Part shown: positions 35,419 through 45,112 of the stretch, piece after piece
Position numbering within the stretch: position 1 is the first letter of the stretch
Layout of the letters: every line of letters starts with the position of its first letter
Assembly (NCBI GenBank): GCA_934343915.1
Contig: CAKRIL010000003.1
Coordinates: 37,068 to 101,067, forward strand
Source of the DNA: an uncultured Lachnospiraceae bacterium
GTDB taxonomy: Bacteria > Bacillota > Clostridia > Lachnospirales > Lachnospiraceae
Reading direction: 5' to 3'
DNA: 64,000 nucleotides
The notes under the pieces: generated by a model
Told to the model about the DNA's origin: nothing
What the model saw: only the letters and a program-made list of their open reading frames with translations
The model's database searches: none
Position numbers and translations under genes: made by a program

Positions 35419-36828
35419 ATGTTAAAGAAGACAAGATTAGTGTGTACCATGGGTCCGGCTTGTGACAACGAGGAGACTCTCAGAAAAATGATGGAGAACG
35501 GCATGAACGTTGCCCGTTTCAATTTTTCGCACGGAAGCCATGAGGAGCACTTAAACAGATATAACCGCATAGTCAAGCTTCGTACAGAGCTTGGACTTCC
35601 GGTAGCTACACTTTTCGACTCCAAGGGACCTGAGATTCGTTTCAGACTATTCGAGGGCGGCAAGGTCACAGTCAACAACGGTGATTTATTTACCCTTACT
35701 ACAAGAGAGCTTCTCGGCAATAGCACAATCGGCTCTATTTCCTACAAGAACCTGATTAATGATGTCACTGTCGGCACAAGCATTCTTGTGAACGATGGTC
35801 TTATCGAGCTCAAGGTTGAAGAGCTGAATGACACAGATATTGTATGCCGTGTTATCAACGGCGGTGTAATCTCCGACCGCAAGGCAATCAATGTTCCGGG
35901 AGTTCACTTATCAATTCCTTTCTTAAGCGATGTCGATAAGAAGGACTTAGAGTTCGCAATCAAGACCGACTTCGACTTCTTCGCACTCAGCTTCGTACGC
36001 TGTGCAGAGGATGTTCTTGAGGTTCGCCGCATACAGAAGGAGCACGGAAACAATTCCAAGCTTATCGCCAAGATTGAGAGCCAGGAGGGTGTTGAGAATC
36101 TTGATAAGATTATAGATGCCGCCGATGGCATCATGGTTGCACGTGGAGATATGGGTGTTGAGATTCCTTTTGAGAAGGTTCCTGTTATTCAGAAGGAGAT
36201 GATTAATAAGTGCCTCAAGTCCGGCAAGTTCGTAATCGTTGCCACACAGATGCTCGAGAGCATGACACATAACCCTCGTCCTACAAGAGCTGAGGTAAAT
36301 GATGTTGCCAACGCAATTTTCGACCAGACCTCCGCAGTAATGCTCTCCGGAGAGAGTGCTGCCGGTGACTTCCCTGTCGAAGCTGTCAAGACCATGAGCA
36401 AAATCTGCAGCGAGGTGGAAAAGACCACAACAACAGGCAAGTTCGACATGACCTACAACGGAAGCAGTCTTGCATCCTCCATTGCATGTGCTGCATGCTC
36501 TATCGCAAGCATCATCAATGCAGATGCCATCATTCCGGTATCACTCAGCGGAAGCACCATCCGCAAGGTATCAGGCTTCCGTCCTAACATAGACATCATT
36601 GGCTGCTCCACAGATGAGCGTGTATGCCGCGAGACTTCACTCATGTGGGGGGTAACACCTCAGCTTGTTACCGAGCAGAAGGACGGTGATGCACTTATAC
36701 ATGAGGTAATCAATAAGTGTAAGGCTTCAGGACTAATAAAGACAGGCAACCGTGTAGTTATCGTTGCAGGCTTCCCTCTCGGTGTAGCCGGTGTAACCAA
36801 CATGATTCGCGTGGTTGATGTCGAATAG
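35419..36828 (+). CDS. pyk: Pyruvate kinase
   Basis: The 469-residue glycolytic enzyme makes ATP and pyruvate from phosphoenolpyruvate. Signature segments include CTMGPACDNEETL, MNVARFNFSHGSHEEH, the catalytic Lys region LIAKIESQEGVENLDKI and VARGDMGVEIP. The C-terminal allosteric domain is present, but the extra PEP-utilising domain found in some Bacillus enzymes is absent. AAGGAGG and the MLKKTRLVCTMGP start fix the ATG at 35419. It lies between two cyclic di-GMP genes on the same strand, 46 bases before the second. Confidence 0.96.
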   Translation: MLKKTRLVCTMGPACDNEETLRKMMENGMNVARFNFSHGSHEEHLNRYNRIVKLRTELGLPVATLFDSKGPEIRFRLFEGGKVTVNNGDLFTLTTRELLGNSTIGSISYKNLINDVTVGTSILVNDGLIELKVEELNDTDIVCRVINGGVISDRKAINVPGVHLSIPFLSDVDKKDLEFAIKTDFDFFALSFVRCAEDVLEVRRIQKEHGNNSKLIAKIESQEGVENLDKIIDAADGIMVARGDMGVEIPFEKVPVIQKEMINKCLKSGKFVIVATQMLESMTHNPRPTRAEVNDVANAIFDQTSAVMLSGESAAGDFPVEAVKTMSKICSEVEKTTTTGKFDMTYNGSSLASSIACAACSIASIINADAIIPVSLSGSTIRKVSGFRPNIDIIGCSTDERVCRETSLMWGVTPQLVTEQKDGDALIHEVINKCKASGLIKTGNRVVIVAGFPLGVAGVTNMIRVVDVE

Positions 36829-36874
36829 AACCAATTACTCAGACTAATCAGATTAATTCATGGAGGTATGACTG

Positions 36875-38548
36875 ATGAATGATATATATACCGATAAAAA
36901 GGAAATATCTTTTGACTTATTTAAATATGTTGCAGAACAGTTCTCATCCTGTATGAATGACAATCTGTATGTCTATGATATCAAGTGCGATACTTATTAT
37001 ATTACAGAAGGAGCTACGGAACGCTTTGCCATTCCCGGCTCTATCTTCCATAATGTTCTTGAACAGCATATGACATTCGTATATCCTGACGATATACCCG
37101 CTCTTGAGGAAGATTTGAAAGCTCTTATTAATGGTGAAAAGACCGAACATAACCTCAATTACCGCTGGCTGTCCAAGGACGGCTCCCCTATATGGATTAA
37201 CTGCCGCGGCAGGATAATACCTGATGAGAATGATAAGCCTCATCTTTTAATCGGCTGTATCAACGAGATAGGTAAGAGACAAAGTGCAGACAATGTCAGC
37301 GGTCTCCTTTCTGCCGAGGCCCTTAAGGAAAGGCTGTTGAAGTACAACCGTCTTCCTGATGGTTATGTACTCAGAATCGGTATAGACGACTTTAAGAACG
37401 TCAATGAGCGTCTTGGTCAGGAATATGCTGACCATCTTCTGAGAAACATTGCTGAATGCATTGAATCCAACCTCACTGAGGGTCAGAGTGTATACCGTAT
37501 AGGCGGTGATGAATTCATAATATTTGACTGTAAGAACGGAACTCTTTCTGATGCGCATATAATGTATCACAAGATACGTTCCGGCGTTGACAAGCACATA
37601 GAGGACAATCAGTATAAGGCTCTCTACACCATATCGGGCGGTGTTATTGAGAATTCATACTTCGACAATGCCGACTATGAATATATTCTTAAGATTACGG
37701 AATTCGCGCTGAACATTGCCAAGCTGCGCGGCAAGAATCAGTTATACTATTTTGACAATGAAGATTATTCAGCCTTCCTGCGCAAGCGTATGTTAAGCAT
37801 TGCGCTCCGCGAAGCTGTTGACAATAACTTCGACGGCTTTGAATTATATTATCAGCCGATAGTATCGGTCAACAACGAGAAGCTGTATGCTGCTGAGACA
37901 CTTCTCAGATTCACAATGCGTTCAGGAGAACGTGTATCCCCGGGAGAATTTATCCCGATACTTGAGGAATCAGGTCTCATCATCCCGGTAGGTAAGTGGA
38001 TAATACGCGGCTCAATGGCTACCTGCAAGGAATTTCAGAAGACCCTGCCCGATTTCCGTATATCAATCAATCTCTCATATGTACAGCTCCTAAAGAGCCC
38101 TGTATTCAATGAGATATTCGAATCGCTTGAAAGCACAGGCTTATCACCTCAGAGTCTTATCGTAGAGCTCACCGAGAGCGGCAAGCTTGATAATACCCTC
38201 TCCATCCGCAACGTATGGGACAAGCTTAAGAACCTCGGTGTCAACCTTGCCATAGACGATTTCGGTACAGGCTATTCCAATCTCGGTAATATCGGAAACC
38301 TCAAGCCCGATATAGTCAAGCTTGACCGAAGCTTCACGCTAAAGGCTCTTCAGAACGATTATGAGCACCAGCTCATGGTTCATATAATATATATGATACA
38401 CAGCATAGGACTTAATCTTGTAGTTGAAGGTGTTGAGACCAAGGATGAGCAGGCAAAAATCGCCGCTCTTGACCCTGATTTCATACAGGGCTACTATTAC
38501 AGCCAGCCTTGCTCGAAGGAAGAATTCAAGAAAAAATTTAATCTTTAA
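36875..38548 (+). CDS. PAS-GGDEF-EAL cyclic di-GMP protein
   Basis: The 557-residue cytoplasmic protein has a PAS-like N-terminal part (LNYRWLSKDGSPIWINCRG, to about 135). A GGDEF domain with intact YRIGGDEF follows near residue 210. The EAL phosphodiesterase domain runs from about 305: ETLLRF replaces EALLRF but keeps the metal-binding Glu. ISINLSYVQL, VELTESG, IDDFGTGYSNLG, KLDRSF and EGVET are all present. Both activities therefore look possible. There are no membrane helices and no RxxD site. GGAGG precedes the ATG. Confidence 0.9.
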   Translation: MNDIYTDKKEISFDLFKYVAEQFSSCMNDNLYVYDIKCDTYYITEGATERFAIPGSIFHNVLEQHMTFVYPDDIPALEEDLKALINGEKTEHNLNYRWLSKDGSPIWINCRGRIIPDENDKPHLLIGCINEIGKRQSADNVSGLLSAEALKERLLKYNRLPDGYVLRIGIDDFKNVNERLGQEYADHLLRNIAECIESNLTEGQSVYRIGGDEFIIFDCKNGTLSDAHIMYHKIRSGVDKHIEDNQYKALYTISGGVIENSYFDNADYEYILKITEFALNIAKLRGKNQLYYFDNEDYSAFLRKRMLSIALREAVDNNFDGFELYYQPIVSVNNEKLYAAETLLRFTMRSGERVSPGEFIPILEESGLIIPVGKWIIRGSMATCKEFQKTLPDFRISINLSYVQLLKSPVFNEIFESLESTGLSPQSLIVELTESGKLDNTLSIRNVWDKLKNLGVNLAIDDFGTGYSNLGNIGNLKPDIVKLDRSFTLKALQNDYEHQLMVHIIYMIHSIGLNLVVEGVETKDEQAKIAALDPDFIQGYYYSQPCSKEEFKKKFNL

Positions 38549-38595
38549 GAGCAAAAATAGAAGCATGTTTTTACACCTGAATCCTATTGCATAAT

Positions 38596-38656
38596 AAAAC
38601 TGCCATACATGATATGCCTTAACATCTCCTCAGCATATCGAATATGGCAGTTTTTT
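38596..38656. terminator. Bidirectional terminator between the GGDEF-EAL and MATE genes
   Basis: AAAACTGCCATA and TATGGCAGTTTT are the outer arms. An inner GATATGC/GCATATC stem extends the hairpin, and a T-run lies on the + side and A-run on the other. Confidence 0.85.
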
Positions 38657-38659
38657 ATT

Positions 38660-40048
38660 TCAGTTTTTTACCTCAGTTTCTGATTTTAGTTTTCTGTATA
38701 CCGTGACATACATGGTTATGAAGCTTGCAAGTCCACCTATGACATTCGATATCGGCTCTGATAGAAATACACCCATGACTCCAAAACCGATTCTCGGAAG
38801 AATTATTACAAGCGGCACAACAATTATGGCTTTTCTCAAAAGTGAGAAGAATATAGCATGTTTTGAATATCCGAGTGCCGTGAAGGTCGATTGTCCCGTG
38901 AACATGAAAGCCATAAACACAAATCCAAAGAAATATGTCTTAAGTGCTTCTGCACCGTAGGCAATCGTCTGTGCATCCTCAGTGAATATTCCCATAAGCT
39001 GCTTCGGGATGAGCAGAACCACAATCCATGCGAGTGCTGTATAAGCTATACCTATCATCGCTGTAAATTTTATTCCGCTCCTTACCCTGTCATACTTTTT
39101 CGCTCCGTAATTATATCCCAGCACGGGCTGTGAACCGCTCGTGAGTCCACTCACCGGAAGTGACATTATCTCCCTGACCGAATTGATTACAGTCATAATT
39201 CCGACATATAAGTCCCCTCCGAATACCTTGAGTGTGGCATTGCAGACCACCTGGACCATACAGTTCGTTGCCTGCATGATAAATCCTGCCATTCCCAGCG
39301 TTGTTATGTCTCCTACCAGCTTCCATTCCGGCTTCATACAGCTAAGCTTTATATGATATGCGGCTTTTCCCTTTCTGTTTAAAAGAAAATGCATAACCCA
39401 CACGGCCGATACCGCCTGACTTATTATGGTCGCCAGTGCCGCACCGCCAACACCCATCCTGAAGATGAATATGAATACAGGGTCAAGTATGAGATTAAAC
39501 ACCGCTCCGATAAGAGTTGTCATCATTCCCATACGCGGGAAGCCCTGCGCATTTATGAAGCCGTTAAGCCCCGTAGAGAGCATGGTAAATGTAGTACCAA
39601 AAAGATATATTCTAAGATACTCATCCGCATACACATACGAGGCATCACTCGCACCGAATATATACAGCACAGGTCTGCGGAATATATAGCACAGTGCAAA
39701 TATAATAAATGAGCTGGCAAACAGCATCGTGAATGTGTTTCCCAAAATTCTCTCTGCCTTCTCATCATTGCCCGCACCTCTCTCGATTGAAAAAAGCGGT
39801 GCTCCTCCCATTCCGAACAGGTTAGTGAACGCCGCAACAAGCGTGGTCAGCGGAAATGCAAGCCCTACTCCCGTGAGTGCAAGACTGTCCGCTCCCGGAA
39901 GATGCCCTATATATATTCTGTCCACAACATTGTAAAGAAGCTGCACAAGCTGTGCCAAAATAAGAGGAACTGCCTGAGCCATTATATTGCTCCAGACCTT
40001 CCCCTGTGAAAAATCCTTTCCCCCCATGCCGGACTTAGTACTATTCAT
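38660..40048 (-). CDS. MATE family efflux transporter
   Basis: The 462-residue membrane protein has twelve hydrophobic segments and the two MATE halves: VPLILAQLVQLLYNVVDRIYIGH and LTGVGLAFPLTTLVAAF at the start, then MTVINSVREIMSLPVSGLTSGSQPVLGYNYGAKKYDRV in the second half. It would export cationic or drug-like compounds using an ion gradient. The substrate is unknown. GGAGA precedes the ATG. Nth follows 22 bases upstream on the map, on the same strand. Confidence 0.9.
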   Translation of the reverse strand: MNSTKSGMGGKDFSQGKVWSNIMAQAVPLILAQLVQLLYNVVDRIYIGHLPGADSLALTGVGLAFPLTTLVAAFTNLFGMGGAPLFSIERGAGNDEKAERILGNTFTMLFASSFIIFALCYIFRRPVLYIFGASDASYVYADEYLRIYLFGTTFTMLSTGLNGFINAQGFPRMGMMTTLIGAVFNLILDPVFIFIFRMGVGGAALATIISQAVSAVWVMHFLLNRKGKAAYHIKLSCMKPEWKLVGDITTLGMAGFIMQATNCMVQVVCNATLKVFGGDLYVGIMTVINSVREIMSLPVSGLTSGSQPVLGYNYGAKKYDRVRSGIKFTAMIGIAYTALAWIVVLLIPKQLMGIFTEDAQTIAYGAEALKTYFFGFVFMAFMFTGQSTFTALGYSKHAIFFSLLRKAIIVVPLVIILPRIGFGVMGVFLSEPISNVIGGLASFITMYVTVYRKLKSETEVKN

Positions 40049-40070
40049 ATCATTTCTCCGTCATTGATTA

Positions 40071-40703
40071 CTAAATATTCTTTGCGCATATATCTTTGAT
40101 ACAGCATTTATCGCAGTATGGTGTCGTCCTTGCCGTACACACTGCCCTTCCATGCTCAACAAGCCTGTGGCAGAAGTCATTGCCCTCCTCAGGCGGTATA
40201 AGCTTCCATAGCTCCATCTCAACCTTCTTAGGCTCCTTTATTCCATCCACAAGCCCCATTCTGTTGACAAGCCTTATACAATGAGTGTCCGTAACTATTG
40301 CAGGCTTTCCGAACACATCACCCATAATAAGGTTAGCACTCTTTCTTCCGACTCCCGGAAGCTCCATAAGCTTGTCAAAGTCATCCGGCACTTTTCCATC
40401 GTACTTGTCGCGCAGCATCTTCATACAGGCACTTATATCCCTTGCCTTGCTGTTTCCAAGTCCGCACGGACGCACAAGCTTCTCAATCTCCTCCACCGGA
40501 GCCTCTGCAAGTGAATTTACATCAGGGAAATGTGCATATAAATCCTGTACAACCACGTTCACTCGGGCATCAGTACACTGTGCAGCGAGGCGTACGCTGA
40601 CAAGCAGCTTCCATGCCTCACTGTACTCAAGCGAACAGTCCGCATCAGGGTATTCTTTTTTAAGTCTCTCTATTATCTTAAGAGCAAGCTCTTTCTTAGT
40701 CAT
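40071..40703 (-). CDS. nth: Endonuclease III (DNA glycosylase/AP lyase)
   Basis: The 210-residue base-excision enzyme removes oxidised pyrimidines. It shows VRLAAQCTDARVN, the helix-hairpin-helix ELPGVGRKSANLI with the catalytic Lys, and VTDTHCIRLVNRM with the catalytic Asp. The C-terminal [4Fe-4S] loop CTARTTPYCDKCCIKDIC has C-x7-C-x2-C-x5-C spacing, one residue longer in the first gap than the usual x6. The ATG at 40703 follows GGAGAG; an in-frame TTG four codons earlier was not used. Confidence 0.94.
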   Translation of the reverse strand: MTKKELALKIIERLKKEYPDADCSLEYSEAWKLLVSVRLAAQCTDARVNVVVQDLYAHFPDVNSLAEAPVEEIEKLVRPCGLGNSKARDISACMKMLRDKYDGKVPDDFDKLMELPGVGRKSANLIMGDVFGKPAIVTDTHCIRLVNRMGLVDGIKEPKKVEMELWKLIPPEEGNDFCHRLVEHGRAVCTARTTPYCDKCCIKDICAKNI

Positions 40704-40772
40704 CGTGCTCTCCAATTCCTTACTTTTTTATTGCTTAGGCAGCCCGCTTTTCAAGCTCACATGTAAACAGCC

Positions 40773-42584
40773 TTACATCTGAGCAATCTCATCTGTAAGT
40801 TCACATATCTCATCAATCATTGCACCAATTGTCTCTATCGTATCGAGAAGAGGTGCATCAGTTGCTATATCTATTCCAGCCATCTTGGCAAGCTCAACAG
40901 GAGTCTTCGTGCCGCCCGCAGCAAGAACACGCTTCCAGTCGTCAACTGCCGGCTGTCCTTCATTCTCTATTCTCTTGCATACCTGTGTCGCAATCGTGAG
41001 GCCTGCACTATATGTGTAAGAGTAAAGTCCCATATAATAGTGAGGCTGTCTCATCCATGTAAGCTCGGCTCCGTCCGTAAGCTCAACAGCATCTCCCCAG
41101 AACTTCTCAAGCACATCTCTCATGATTGCGCTTAATGTCTCCGCCTGAACGCTCTCACCCGCCTGAACCCTGCGGTATACCTCTCTCTGATATGCCGCCT
41201 CAAGAAGATGAGTAACGAAGTTGTGGTAATATGTGTTGCCAATCATATTGGCAAGAACCCAGCGGCGGAATCTCTTATCACCGCTTGTCTTAAGAAGGTA
41301 ATGTCCAAGCAGCAGCTCATTCATTGTTGACGGACACTCAACAAAGTATGTCGATACATCCGTATCGAATATGTTCTGCGCCGCATTGCAGGCCTTAAAG
41401 TGTCCTGCGTGTCCAAGCTCATGCGCAATAGTGAACACATCTGACATTCTTCCGTTCCAGCTGAGCAGGATAAAAGAATTCTTTCCGTATGGGCTCGCGC
41501 AGAAGCCGCCTGTCGACTTTCCCTTGTTCTGTGCAAAATCAAACCATCTGTCACGGTATGCGGTCTCAACCATCTTCACATAGTCCTCTCCGAGAATGGA
41601 AAGTCCCTTTGTGACATAGTCCCTGGATTCCTCAATCGTAAGCTTAGGCGAATACTCAGGGTCAACCGGAAGCTTAAGGTCGGCATATGTCATTCTGTCA
41701 AGGCCGTGAACCCTCTTAAGAAGCTTCGCATACTTTCTCATATGTGGTGCAAGCTTCTCAGTAATAATATCTATCTGTCTGTTGTACATGGATTCGTCAA
41801 CCTTCTGTCCGAACAGAAGACTGTCAAATACATTGTCAAAGCCCCTGAGGTCAGCCATCGTCTTTTCATACTGAACTGCCGCATTATATGCAGCCGCTGT
41901 TACATTCTCGTATTCATGAAGCTTTGATGAGAACGCATCAAATGCCGCTCTTCTGACATCCGTTCTCTCATCATACTCATAATCATCCTCAAAAAGAGAA
42001 TATCCGAGCGGATATTTTTTCCCGTCAACCTCAAAGTCAGGGAATTTCATGTCGGCAAGCTTTACCGTGTTGTATATCTCATAAGGAGCGCCTGTCGTCT
42101 GTGACAGTGCCGCAAGCACTCTCTCAGTCTCAGGGTTAAGCTGATAAGGCTTACCTCTGAGCACATTCTTAAGATAATTGGCATTGGAAGCTGATGCAGC
42201 TGCTGCCTCCTCGATAACAGTGCTATCCTGAACCGTAAGCTCACTGTCTATGAAGCTTAAGCGGCTCATACATTCAGATATTCTGCGGTTCATCTTACCC
42301 GCAAGCTCCATATTATGTGTATCATAATAATCTACCGATGTTGAAAGCTCACAATAGTTGCCGATAAGCGTTACAAGCTTAAAGACCTCACAATACTCAT
42401 CAAGACACTTATTAATGTTCTCCGCATTATCAAGCTTACCCTTATATGCACTCTCTATCTGTGCCGTAAGCTTCACCAGCTTCTCAGCATCCTCCATAAG
42501 TGCAGCCTCATCCTTATAAATGAGTGTCAAATCCCATGTAAGCTCCTTCTTCACATCTTTTCTTGATAATAACTCCTCTGCCAT
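40773..42584 (-). CDS. pepF: Oligoendopeptidase F (M3 metallopeptidase)
   Basis: The 603-residue cytosolic peptidase has the M3 zinc motif in FTIAHELGHAGHFKAC near residue 386 and a downstream glutamate ligand in VSTYFVECPSTMNELLLGHY. The N-terminal M3 fold begins KKELTWDLTLIYKDEAAL. Length fits PepF/M3B. It degrades imported oligopeptides of about 7-17 residues, complementing peptidase T and the peptide ABC importer in this window. The start is 18 bases from the next GGDEF gene's stop, on the same strand. Confidence 0.94.
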   Translation of the reverse strand: MAEELLSRKDVKKELTWDLTLIYKDEAALMEDAEKLVKLTAQIESAYKGKLDNAENINKCLDEYCEVFKLVTLIGNYCELSTSVDYYDTHNMELAGKMNRRISECMSRLSFIDSELTVQDSTVIEEAAAASASNANYLKNVLRGKPYQLNPETERVLAALSQTTGAPYEIYNTVKLADMKFPDFEVDGKKYPLGYSLFEDDYEYDERTDVRRAAFDAFSSKLHEYENVTAAAYNAAVQYEKTMADLRGFDNVFDSLLFGQKVDESMYNRQIDIITEKLAPHMRKYAKLLKRVHGLDRMTYADLKLPVDPEYSPKLTIEESRDYVTKGLSILGEDYVKMVETAYRDRWFDFAQNKGKSTGGFCASPYGKNSFILLSWNGRMSDVFTIAHELGHAGHFKACNAAQNIFDTDVSTYFVECPSTMNELLLGHYLLKTSGDKRFRRWVLANMIGNTYYHNFVTHLLEAAYQREVYRRVQAGESVQAETLSAIMRDVLEKFWGDAVELTDGAELTWMRQPHYYMGLYSYTYSAGLTIATQVCKRIENEGQPAVDDWKRVLAAGGTKTPVELAKMAGIDIATDAPLLDTIETIGAMIDEICELTDEIAQM

Positions 42585-42602
42585 CCTCTTATCCTCCGAT
42601 AA

Positions 42603-43766
42603 TTATTCTGTCTGTATATTTTCAGTGCTGCCATGATGCAGCTTTTTTACCTCGTACATCCGCTCATCCGCGAGCTCCATCAGTTCATACATCGTCGCGC
42701 ATCCGTCCTCCCCGCAGAATGCAGAGCCCATACTGATTTCAATGTTGAACTTATTCTCATGTCCTTCAAGCGATGCAAGCTTCTTCTCAAGAGCTGCTCG
42801 GTAATGCTGCTCCTCAGCCCTGCCAAAGCCCTTGGAGATTACCACGAATTCATCACCGCCGTAGCGTGCAATGAAGCTCCTTGTATTGCCGTATACCACC
42901 TTAAGTGCGTCCGCAACAAGGCGGATCACCTTATCCCCGGTCTGATGTCCCATATTGTCATTAATCTGCTTGAAATAATCAATATCAATTATGCTGTAAC
43001 ACAGCTTCTCTCTCTCCGGATGCTCCAGCGACAGACTGTTCACATACTCATCAAGTCTTCTCCTGTTGTTAAGCCCCGTCATGCCATCCCTGCTCACATT
43101 CTGCTGCTGTATATTAAGATACACCATGACAAGTGCCACCGTAGTAAGCTGCCACAGCAAGTCCGTGCCATACCTTATAATCTGTATGCCTCCGCCTGCA
43201 AGCGGAAACAAGCCGAACATCGCAAGTCTCCAATACTCCATACGGTTCTCGCGTGATGCCGTATTAAGCAGAGCTCTCAGCGCAAGCACACACGCAGTAA
43301 AAATATATCCCGCCGCAACGATTGTACTCACGAAATGAAGCCGGCCTCTGCAATACATATTGTTCTTATCAATATAAAATATCGTCGCCCTAAATGGTGC
43401 CGCCACAAGCAGCACAAAGCACACCATAAAAGGTACAGCCTTCAGAAGCACTCCAAGCCCCCACTGTCCGTTTCCATTCGTCACCTTGTCATACAAATAT
43501 AAAAACCACAGAAAAGCCATAAAATGCATAAAAATATAGTACGCCGTATTGCACAGCCACAGTACATATGCCGCTGCTGCTCCCTGTATACCGTTAAAAT
43601 TCCAACAGATAATATTGCAGAGCATTATTGCCACAGTCAGCCTCATTATCATGGCAAGGCATCTTTTTCTCCATGTATATGACATGTCACGCTTAAGATT
43701 ATATATCACAACAACCAGTGCCGCGATAGGAAATATATTAGCCTGTATATATACCGCTGCATTCAC
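42603..43766 (-). CDS. Membrane-bound GGDEF diguanylate cyclase (second of a tandem pair)
   Basis: The 387-residue protein has about six or seven hydrophobic N-terminal segments (IFPIAALVVVIYNL, YVLWLCNTAYYIFMHFMAFLWFLYLY). The GGDEF domain has RDGMTGLNNRRRLDEYVN, IIDIDYFKQINDNMGHQ and ARYGGDEFVVIS (near residue 303). It should synthesise cyclic di-GMP at the membrane. The start is a GTG with GGAGG ten bases upstream, overlapping the previous gene by 29 bases, so translation is probably coupled. It is a paralogue of that neighbour. Confidence 0.87.
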   Translation of the reverse strand: MNAAVYIQANIFPIAALVVVIYNLKRDMSYTWRKRCLAMIMRLTVAIMLCNIICWNFNGIQGAAAAYVLWLCNTAYYIFMHFMAFLWFLYLYDKVTNGNGQWGLGVLLKAVPFMVCFVLLVAAPFRATIFYIDKNNMYCRGRLHFVSTIVAAGYIFTACVLALRALLNTASRENRMEYWRLAMFGLFPLAGGGIQIIRYGTDLLWQLTTVALVMVYLNIQQQNVSRDGMTGLNNRRRLDEYVNSLSLEHPEREKLCYSIIDIDYFKQINDNMGHQTGDKVIRLVADALKVVYGNTRSFIARYGGDEFVVISKGFGRAEEQHYRAALEKKLASLEGHENKFNIEISMGSAFCGEDGCATMYELMELADERMYEVKKLHHGSTENIQTE

Positions 43767-44913
43767 AATCAGATTTCCTCCGTTCCTTCCGCAACTGCTT
43801 TACTTCATACATATTCTTATCGGCAGCTTTAAGAAGTTCCTCAACACTTTTTCCGCTCTCGCTCCACATGGCTGCCCCAATACTGAGTGAAAGCTTATAT
43901 CCTCGTTCCTTTTCCTCATTAAACAGCTGTACTCTCTGTTCAATCTGCTCCTCAATCCGCTCTATGCATTCTCTGCTGTCCCAATCCGCACATACAACGA
44001 ACTCATCTCCGCCGTAGCGTGCTATGAACGCATTCGCACTCTTAAGCTCACTTCTCAATATGTCCGCAACATTCCACAGCGCGTCATCGCCTACCTTATG
44101 GCCTACTTTATCATTGATTATCTTGAAGTCATCAACATCAATCATAAGCAGTCCCCAGTCCTCCTGCGACTGCTGTCTGCTCCTGCGTTCTAAATATGCA
44201 TCAAATTCGCGTCTGTTATTCGCTCCCGTAAGTCCATCGGTTACAACATGCTTGTTCTGCATACTCACGTATACATACAGTATGGTTATCGAGACACATG
44301 CCGATGCCGTTCTAAGCTGCTGATTGTAATTCTGCAGCTCAATTCCAACGATCGGAATAATGCTGAATACAATGAAGTATATGCACTCTCTTCTTATGTC
44401 CTTATCCTTCTCTTTTATCATACAGCATACCGCTGCAATTCCGCTGAGCGTGAACATGAATCTTCCGAAGATACTTACTCCGATATAGCACCATTTCATG
44501 ACATTATCCGCATTGGCAAGACCATAAGCCGAAAGATGTCTGTAAGGAGTTAAGAGAATAACGACATCAGCAAGTCCTGCCGCTATCCATGCCGCCACGA
44601 CAAGCCATCTTCTGCGCACATCAATCCTCAATCTGTAACATACATATATGAACCATGCCGTGGTTACAGAGGTCGTGAGCATAAGCCTTGTGACATTGAT
44701 TAACCATATCACACTCGCGGGAAGACCGCTTATCTCCTGAATCACAGCCATGCCGATTACATCCGTGAGCATAAGGAGAAAATCAAATATTATTACAAAA
44801 TTAAATATTCCGGCTGTTCTCGTCTTGCGGTACTTAGGTCTGTTGCTTAACAACACCACAATGTCAAGCGCCATCGGAAATATATTGATACACATATTAT
44901 CAACCCAGGACAT
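43738..44913 (-). CDS. Membrane-bound GGDEF diguanylate cyclase (first of a tandem pair)
   Basis: The 391-residue protein has a hydrophobic half of about six to seven helices (MCINIFPMALDIVVLLS, AGIFNFVIIFDFLLMLTDVIG). A GGDEF domain follows with TDGLTGANNRREFDAYLE, MIDVDDFKIINDKVGHKVGDDALW and ARYGGDEFVVCADW. It matches the next gene in layout and length and arose by duplication. There is no RxxD product-inhibition site at the usual position in either copy. AAAGGAGA precedes the ATG. Confidence 0.87.
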   Translation of the reverse strand: MSWVDNMCINIFPMALDIVVLLSNRPKYRKTRTAGIFNFVIIFDFLLMLTDVIGMAVIQEISGLPASVIWLINVTRLMLTTSVTTAWFIYVCYRLRIDVRRRWLVVAAWIAAGLADVVILLTPYRHLSAYGLANADNVMKWCYIGVSIFGRFMFTLSGIAAVCCMIKEKDKDIRRECIYFIVFSIIPIVGIELQNYNQQLRTASACVSITILYVYVSMQNKHVVTDGLTGANNRREFDAYLERRSRQQSQEDWGLLMIDVDDFKIINDKVGHKVGDDALWNVADILRSELKSANAFIARYGGDEFVVCADWDSRECIERIEEQIEQRVQLFNEEKERGYKLSLSIGAAMWSESGKSVEELLKAADKNMYEVKQLRKERRKSDCECSGIYTG

Positions 44914-45022
44914 TTTCTTTCTCCTTTTCTGCTTTTAGCACATACCTATAATTATAGTGCAAATCCCGCAATTACTCAATCAAAAAATTGTGAACATTTT
45001 CGTTAGGATATACTAACTTTAA

Positions 45023-45051
45023 TTGCAATTTTAACATCAATACGTTATAAT
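45023..45051 (+). promoter_or_regulatory. Promoter of ddh
   Basis: TTGCAA (45023-45028) and TATAAT (45046-45051) are 17 bases apart, about 60 bases before the ATG. Confidence 0.8.
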
Positions 45052-45112
45052 GTTAAAGCAATCACAGCGTTATCGAACGCATAATAAATTATATATATAA
45101 AGGAGAACATAT

